Made by a program: the position numbers and the translations under genes. From Vulcanococcus limneticus LL (GTDB lineage: Bacteria > Cyanobacteriota > Cyanobacteriia > PCC-6307 > Cyanobiaceae), in the NCBI RefSeq assembly GCF_002252705.1, contig NZ_NQLA01000002.1:62001-126000 (forward strand): 64,000 nt of DNA, in the 5' to 3' direction. Shown here one piece after another: positions 59,976 through 64,000 of this stretch. The notes under the pieces are model-generated. The model was not told where the DNA came from and ran no database searches. It saw only the letters and a list, made by a program, of their open reading frames with translations. How positions within the stretch are numbered: the stretch's first letter is position 1; each line of letters opens with the position of its first letter.

Positions 59976-60644
59976 TCAGCCGCAGCAGTGGTTGCCTACG
60001 TGCAGATCCCCCAGAGAGCGGCGCACCTGGGCCGGAGTGCCATCGGCGAGCAGTCGGCGGTCCAACACCAGCACCCGGTCGTAGCTGTCCAGGTCGCGGC
60101 CCCAGTCGTGGCTGCTCACCAGCAGGGTGAAGCCGGCATCGCGCAGCTGCCCCATCACCCCCAGCAGCTGGGTGCGGGATGGCGGATCAATGGCAGCACA
60201 GGGCTCATCCAGCAGCAACACCCGGGCAGGCTGCACCAGGGTGCGGGCCAGCAGGGCGCGCTGCTGCTGGCCGCCGGAGAGCTGGTCGAGCCGGCGGCCG
60301 GCCAGCTCTCCCAGGCCGACGCGCTGCAGCGCGGCCTCCACGTCGCAGCAACCGGGACGCGTGGCCGCCAGGCGCCCCAGGGCGACCAGCTCGCGCACGG
60401 TGATCGGGAAGTGCCAGGCGATCGCGCTGCGCTGGGGCATCAGGGCCAGCCGCTGCCGCGCCAGGGCCGGGCTGAGGGGCTGGCCATCGAGTCGGATCGA
60501 GCCGGCCACCGGGCTGAGCTGGCCCTCGATCGCCTGCAGCAGGGTGCTCTTGCCGGCGCCATTGGGGCCCACCAGAGCCGTGAGGCTGCCGGGCTCCAGG
60601 GCGAAATCCACGCCATCCAGGGCCAGGATCGCGCCGCGGCGCAC
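59976..60644 (-). CDS. znuC: Zinc ABC transporter ATPase ZnuC
   Basis: Walker A GPNGAGKST, Q-loop MPQRSAIAW, signature LSGGQQQRALLA, Walker B LLLDEPCAAIDPPS and the H-loop VSSHDWG are all present in 222 residues. GTG gives MRRGAILALDGVDF. Odd: in the same frame upstream lies PLALEVRDLCV, the expected first beta strand of ABC ATPases, but no ATG/GTG/TTG precedes it; the ATG at 60718 is out of frame by one or two bases. A rare start codon, frameshift or sequencing error are possible. Confidence 0.93.
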   Translation of the reverse strand: MRRGAILALDGVDFALEPGSLTALVGPNGAGKSTLLQAIEGQLSPVAGSIRLDGQPLSPALARQRLALMPQRSAIAWHFPITVRELVALGRLAATRPGCCDVEAALQRVGLGELAGRRLDQLSGGQQQRALLARTLVQPARVLLLDEPCAAIDPPSRTQLLGVMGQLRDAGFTLLVSSHDWGRDLDSYDRVLVLDRRLLADGTPAQVRRSLGDLHVGNHCCG

Positions 60645-60720
60645 GCAGAGATCGCGAACCTCGAGAGCCAGGGGAGGCCAAGGCGCAGGCCGCCCAACGC
60701 TAAGGGGGCCGCAGGCATGA

Positions 60721-60735
60721 GAACCGTTATCGTTC
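60721..60735. promoter_or_regulatory. Putative Zur box between znuC and znuA
   Basis: The palindrome GAACCGTTATCGTTC (arms GAAC and GTTC) sits in the divergent znuC-znuA gap. Its 13-mer GAACCGTTATCGT differs by two G/A changes from GAACCATTATCAT before the porin gene at 63718-63730. TATCGT within it is a reasonable -10 and TAGATT follows near the znuA start. Zur binding is inferred. Confidence 0.68.
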
Positions 60736-60754
60736 GCCTAGATTGATCCACGCC

Positions 60755-61921
60755 GTGCACCCGCGCCGTCCCACCGCCTCGGCGGCTCCCGCCGCGGCCA
60801 CCGCCAGCCCGGCCCGCGCGAACGAGGCCACGCTGGCCCTGGGACTGGTGTCCGGCCTGCTAGGGCTGGGCCTCACGGCCTGCGGAGGCGGGGCCGTGGG
60901 ACCAGCCAGCACCGGAGCGCCCAGCACCGCGCCGGTGGTCGTGGCCGGCGACGGGGTGCTGTGCGACCTCGCCACCCGCATCGCCGGCCCCGACCTGCAG
61001 GTGCGCTGCCTGCTGGCCGCCGGAGACGATCCGCACCAGTTCCGGCTCACTCCAGCCCAGAAGCGGGACCTGGGCGCCGCCTCTCTGGTGCTGATCAACG
61101 GCTACGGCCTCACGCCCGCCCTCGCCCAGCTGCCCGGAGCCGTGCCCGTGGCCGAACTGGCCGTGCCGGACAGCCCCCTGCTGGTCGGGGGCACACCGGG
61201 GCAGGCCGATGCGGCGCAGCACGGAGGCCCCGAGGAGCGCCACGATCCGCACCACGACGAGGCCCATGCCGATGGCGATGACCACGACCATGGAGCCGGC
61301 GACCGCGATCCCCACGTGTGGCACGACCCCCGCCAGGCCAGCGCCATGGCGCAGCTGGTGGGCGAACGCCTGGCCCAACGCAGGCCGGCGGCCGCGCCCG
61401 CCATCCGCGAGCGCAGCGCCGCCCTGATCGCCCTGCTGGGCGAGCTGGACCAGTGGAACGGCCGCCAGCTGGCCTCCATCCCCCGCGGCCCAGGCAGCAC
61501 GGCCCCGCCCCTGGCCACCGGGCACCGGGCCTTCACCAGCCTGGCCCGTCGCTACGGGCTGCGGGAACTGCCCGTGGTGGACGGTGGCAGCAGCAGCAGC
61601 AGCCTGCGCCCCCAGGCCTTTGAGGGGGTGGTACGCCAACTGCAGCGCGAGCGTGTGCCCCGTCTGTTCGCCGAGCAGCTGCCGCCGCCACGCAACCTGG
61701 AGCGGATCAGCCAGCTGAGCGGGGTGCCGATCGCCAGCCAGGCACTGGTGGCCGATGGACTGGCCCGCTCCGCCACGGGCGGCGACGACACCAGCGAGGG
61801 CAGCGGCAACCTGATGGCCACCCTCACCGCCAACACCTGCGCGATCAGCGAAGGCCTCGGAGGCCGCTGTGATCGCGCCGGCGAGAGAGAGCTGGTGAAC
61901 CGGTGGCGAGCGATTCGCTGA
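60755..61921 (+). CDS. znuA: Zinc ABC transporter substrate-binding protein ZnuA
   Basis: A hydrophobic N-terminus (ATLALGLVSGLLGLGLTACG, with a lipoprotein-like TACGG) is followed by the cluster A-I binding protein. Zinc-binding parts are DPHQFRLTPAQ, the His/Asp-rich loop ERHDPHHDEAHADGDDHDHG, DPHVWHDPRQASAM and ATGHRAFTSLARRYGL. The His-rich loop is typical of ZnuA. GTG at 60755 was used, near the Zur-like box; a TTG at 60743 is an alternative. It delivers zinc to ZnuBC. Confidence 0.94.
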   Translation: MHPRRPTASAAPAAATASPARANEATLALGLVSGLLGLGLTACGGGAVGPASTGAPSTAPVVVAGDGVLCDLATRIAGPDLQVRCLLAAGDDPHQFRLTPAQKRDLGAASLVLINGYGLTPALAQLPGAVPVAELAVPDSPLLVGGTPGQADAAQHGGPEERHDPHHDEAHADGDDHDHGAGDRDPHVWHDPRQASAMAQLVGERLAQRRPAAAPAIRERSAALIALLGELDQWNGRQLASIPRGPGSTAPPLATGHRAFTSLARRYGLRELPVVDGGSSSSSLRPQAFEGVVRQLQRERVPRLFAEQLPPPRNLERISQLSGVPIASQALVADGLARSATGGDDTSEGSGNLMATLTANTCAISEGLGGRCDRAGERELVNRWRAIR

Positions 61922-61983
61922 ACCCAGCCCGAAGCTCCACCGACCTCGCCACCGACAGGCAACCGCACCACGAGGAGTGCAAT

Positions 61984-62022
61984 TGAGAATCGCTTGCAGA
62001 AAGCGAGCGGGCCACCTAGGTT
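61984..62022 (+). promoter_or_regulatory. Promoter with Fur-like box before the 94-aa gene
   Basis: TGAGAATCGCTTGCA (61984-61998) is the exact inverse of the core of Fur-like box 2 at 36408-36422. Overlapping it is a -35 TTGCAG (61994-61999), a 17-base spacer, and -10 TAGGTT (62017-62022). This is the same geometry as the Crp-type promoter. The gene at 62092 follows with a 70-base leader. Confidence 0.65.
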
Positions 62023-62091
62023 GCCAACTGATCCCCGCCTATGCGGCGCCAGTGCACCCGCCCGCACGGGGCGGCCGGCGCTTCCTCAGCC

Positions 62092-62376
62092 ATGTCCGTC
62101 CCGATTCCCTCCGTGGCCCAACACTCCGACAGCCTGATCGGCAGTCTCTGCCGGGAGGTGGACGCCCTCCGCTCACGGGTCGTGCAGCTGAGCCACGCCC
62201 TGGTCCGCTGCCAGAACAGCACCCTGTGGCGCCGGCTGCATCAGGAACGGCAGCGACTGCTGGAACGGCGCCATGAACTCCTGCAGGTGGCGCGGATCTG
62301 GCAGACCCAGGAGATGCGTGACCCCCTGGCGATCGAATTCCTGGTGGAAATCACCAGCCGGCCGATGCCGGGCTGA
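62092..62376 (+). CDS. Uncharacterised 94-aa protein, likely iron-regulated
   Basis: The protein starts MSVPIPSVAQHSDSLIGSLC and is mostly helical: LCREVDALRSRVVQLSHALV, HQERQRLLERRHELLQVARI, then DPLAIEFLVEITSRP. Heptad-like leucines suggest a coiled coil. No known family. The Fur-like promoter and the adjacency to ferritin suggest an iron-starvation role (inference). Stop is 3 bp from the convergent ferritin stop. Confidence 0.68.
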   Translation: MSVPIPSVAQHSDSLIGSLCREVDALRSRVVQLSHALVRCQNSTLWRRLHQERQRLLERRHELLQVARIWQTQEMRDPLAIEFLVEITSRPMPG

Positions 62377-62379
62377 AGC

Positions 62380-62898
62380 TCAGGCCAGGCTGACGGGCGT
62401 GTGCAGCCCGTTACTGAGCTCTCCGTCGATGATCAGCATCCCGGCGGGCTGGCCCTGAACGAAGCGGACCCGTCCCATCAGATGCGCCAGTTCATGTTCC
62501 GCGGCCACCTGTCCATCCACAAGGGGATCGAGAAAGGACGTGGTACGCACATCGGCGCTGCGCTCGGCCATGGCATAGAGCTGGTGCAGCGAACTCGTGA
62601 CATCCACCTCCATCTGAAAGGCAGCCGCCAGAAGTTCTTCGGCTGAGGCCCAGGCCTGCCGAGGCGAGGGAACCTCATGGAGGAGAACGGCCTGCCCCCG
62701 GGCAATCAGGTAGTCGGCAAACCGGCCGGCGTGCTCCTGTTCACTGGCAGCCTCCTGCTTGAAATACTGGGCGAATCCCCTCAACTCCCGCTCGGCAAAC
62801 CAGATGGCCTTGGCGAAGTAGGCCGCGCTGGCGCAGCGCTCCAGGCCCAGGTGCTGCTGCAGGGCTTCAACCAACGCGGGATCCATGGGCTGGGCCAT
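62380..62898 (-). CDS. Ferritin
   Basis: The 172-residue core starts MAQPMDPALVEALQQHLGLE and follows the bacterial ferritin pattern: CASAAYFAKAIWFAERELRG, EAASEQEHAGRFADYLIARG, FQMEVDVTSSLHQLYAMAER and EHELAHLMGRVRF carry the di-iron Glu/His ligands. It stores iron in 24-meric shells. An upstream ATG at 62994 would add a low-complexity leader made of PIGT/PIGP repeats; I preferred the internal start. Confidence 0.93.
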   Translation of the reverse strand: MAQPMDPALVEALQQHLGLERCASAAYFAKAIWFAERELRGFAQYFKQEAASEQEHAGRFADYLIARGQAVLLHEVPSPRQAWASAEELLAAAFQMEVDVTSSLHQLYAMAERSADVRTTSFLDPLVDGQVAAEHELAHLMGRVRFVQGQPAGMLIIDGELSNGLHTPVSLA

Positions 62899-63113
62899 CG
62901 CACGACCGGAGGGGCCAAGGTCAGCGGCGATTGGTGTGCCGATTGGTGTGTCGATATGCGTGCCGATCGGCGGGCCAATGGGTGAAGTCGCCATGGGCTT
63001 CCAGTCAAATCACCACCATAAGTCGGAGTGAATCAATCACAGGCGCTCGGGAAACGGATGGGAGCAGGGATCAGGTCTCCACGTGACGAAAGCTACAAGG
63101 GAATGTCATTAAC

Positions 63114-63127
63114 GGGAAATGATTCCC
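63114..63127. promoter_or_regulatory. Palindrome GGGAAATGATTCCC
   Basis: Arms GGGAA and TTCCC flank ATGA, about 70 bases before the Cys-rich small gene. The left half GGGAA also occurs in the porin Zur-like box region. It may be an operator for the small gene; weak evidence. Confidence 0.35.
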
Positions 63128-63196
63128 TAGGGCCAATCAAGGCTCGATAGCCTGTCCTGGACATTGGGCGGCCTTTCACGCCGCTAGCCCTCAGCC

Positions 63197-63337
63197 ATGG
63201 CCCAGAGCATCGGACGCCCGGAAGGAGACAACCCATCCAGATCCAGCCGCAGACCGCAGCAGGACAAGAAGAAGGGTTGCAAAGAGAAGAAATGCTCCAA
63301 GTGGAAAGGAGGCTCCTGTCGTTGCGGACGCGACTGA
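63197..63337 (+). CDS. Small Cys-rich peptide (46 aa), possible metal binder
   Basis: An ATG at 63197 opens a 46-codon frame with four Cys and many Lys: KKKGCKEKKCSKWKGGSCRC (positions 26-45) preceded by MAQSIGRPEGDNPSRSSRRP. The Cys spacing C-x4-C-x7-C-x-C would suit one metal ion. It lies between ferritin and a Zur-like controlled porin, so a metallothionein-like or metal-chaperone role is attractive but unproven. It is too short for a firm call. Confidence 0.55.
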   Translation: MAQSIGRPEGDNPSRSSRRPQQDKKKGCKEKKCSKWKGGSCRCGRD

Positions 63338-63787
63338 ACTCCCACGGGCACGCATGACGCCCGGCGGCTGCAACGCGACCAGGAGCGTTCATCCAAGGAG
63401 CTGCGATTCGCCCCTGCCAGATGAATGCTCCGGTGCTGCCAATGGCCCAGGGAATGGTGCCGCCACTACAGCAACGCGCCGACAGTGACTGCACAATCAG
63501 CCCTGTGTACCAGCCTGCGGACTGCCGATGCGACGTCCCAGCTTCGGCCTGTTCCCGACCACCGCCGGACTCCTGACGAAAGCGAAGAGGTTCGGCCAAT
63601 CCCCTAGAGGCAGCCAGCCACCCGCCCCGAAAGCTGGGCAACACAGGCCAAGGCAGCGAGGGGGACGGAGGCGGCGATGGCTGAGCCCACCGCAGCCACC
63701 GAGAACATTAACAATGGGAACCATTATCATCCCGAAGCGAGTCCGCCGATCCCCGCGGTCCCGGCGGCCCACCACCACTGCACCCGA
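63338..63787. other. 450 bp without a clear gene before the porin
   Basis: Only short frames occur here, e.g. a 44-codon one at 63354 with scattered Cys and no family match. The 3' half contains AT-richer promoter DNA with the Zur-like element at 63718-63730. It may include a long leader or an unannotated small RNA. Confidence 0.45.
63718..63730 (+). promoter_or_regulatory. Putative Zur box of the porin gene
   Basis: The sequence GAACCATTATCAT differs from that upstream of znuA (GAACCGTTATCGT) only by two G/A changes. It lies in the palindrome AATGGGAACCATT (63713-63725), 58 bases before the start codon. TATCAT (63726-63731) is a good -10 hexamer, so binding would block transcription. Confidence 0.65.
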
Positions 63788-64000
63788 ATGATCCGCATCC
63801 CTTCCCGAACCCCAGCCCATGCCCTGCTGACGCTCTCGGCGGTGCTCACCCCCCTGGCCACCGGCGCCACCGAGCTCAACCTCGACGGGGTAAAGCGCTA
63901 CAGCGGCTTTGCGGCCAGCGAGGAGCAGGTGACTTCAATCACCCAGTTCTCGGACGTGCAGCCGACCGACTGGGCGTACCAGGCGCTGAGCAACCTGATC
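63788..64000 (+). CDS. SLH/OprB-type outer membrane porin, 3' end outside window
   Basis: The first 71 residues are visible: a signal peptide around AHALLTLSAVLTPLATGATE, a short spacer, and the start of an S-layer homology domain with ITQFSDVQPTDWAYQALSNL. Cyanobacterial porins of this type (iron uptake porin/OprB) join the peptidoglycan-binding SLH domain to a barrel. Its Zur-like box suggests zinc or metal permeation, as in other picocyanobacteria. The gene continues beyond base 64000. Confidence 0.88.
   Translation, partial: MIRIPSRTPAHALLTLSAVLTPLATGATELNLDGVKRYSGFAASEEQVTSITQFSDVQPTDWAYQALSNLI

Noticed and set aside
1-64000. Many long open frames antisense or out of frame to real genes (for example 6376-7791 and 46447-48969 minus)
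   Set aside because: They have Arg/Pro/Gln/His-rich composition typical of antisense G+C-rich DNA, no family motifs, and cover genes with clear motifs.
1-64000. CRISPR arrays, IS elements, prophage genes
   Set aside because: No regularly spaced repeats, transposase motifs or phage structural genes were visible in any frame.

Overview
The window is very G+C-rich, gene-dense DNA from a picocyanobacterium, most like the Cyanobium / Synechococcus subcluster 5 group. Lineage markers are a phycocyanin beta subunit gene, ndhL, a DUF3007 gene, two high-light-inducible (Hli) proteins, a cyAbrB regulator, two Nif11-domain proteins, a cytochrome c6-like gene, a group 2 sigma factor, an IdiA/FutA-type iron-binding protein and an SLH-OprB type porin. 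Both ends cut through genes: a phosphotransferase on the left and a porin on the right. Species assignment is by inference; no rRNA is present.

Layout. 1-20.6 kb is housekeeping and stress genes: sugar-kinase-like enzymes, a solute-binding protein coupled to a MscS channel, a fatty acid desaturase, an orphan cpcB with its own terminator, thiD, two fibrillin-like genes and a decayed paralog, a SemiSWEET, and Hli proteins. 20.6-22.2 kb is a small decayed island: no intact gene, a perfect 14-bp hairpin, and a nucleoside deaminase pseudogene with two nonsense codons. 22.2-26 kb carries a two-component system, a GDT1-type Mn/Ca exporter and a cytochrome b. 27.8-32.3 kb is the most striking locus: three translationally coupled genes encoding a membrane c-heme plus LOV sensor, a diguanylate cyclase and an EAL phosphodiesterase. 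32.3-39 kb holds transport, iron and envelope genes (Cax, IdiA, a Crp-family regulator behind a promoter with two Fur-like boxes). 39-54 kb has tRNA-Leu(UAA), ndhL, trpA, SbcCD-like genes, a Nif11-cupin fusion, a group 2 sigma factor and a metalloprotease. 54-64 kb is a metal-homeostasis region: hisIE and a QueD-like gene, a permease/TIGR03943 pair, znuB, zur, znuC and znuA, a ferritin, a small Cys-rich peptide gene and a porin.

How it fits together. The signalling operon plausibly turns blue light plus a redox or ligand signal on the other side of the membrane into c-di-GMP changes. The metal region looks like two small regulons readable from the sequence. A shared Zur-like 13-mer lies before znuA and the porin gene. 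A shared Fur-like element sits on the -35 box of both the Crp-type regulator and an uncharacterised 94-residue gene next to ferritin. All functional links are inferences from sequence and gene context; no similarity search or expression data were available.
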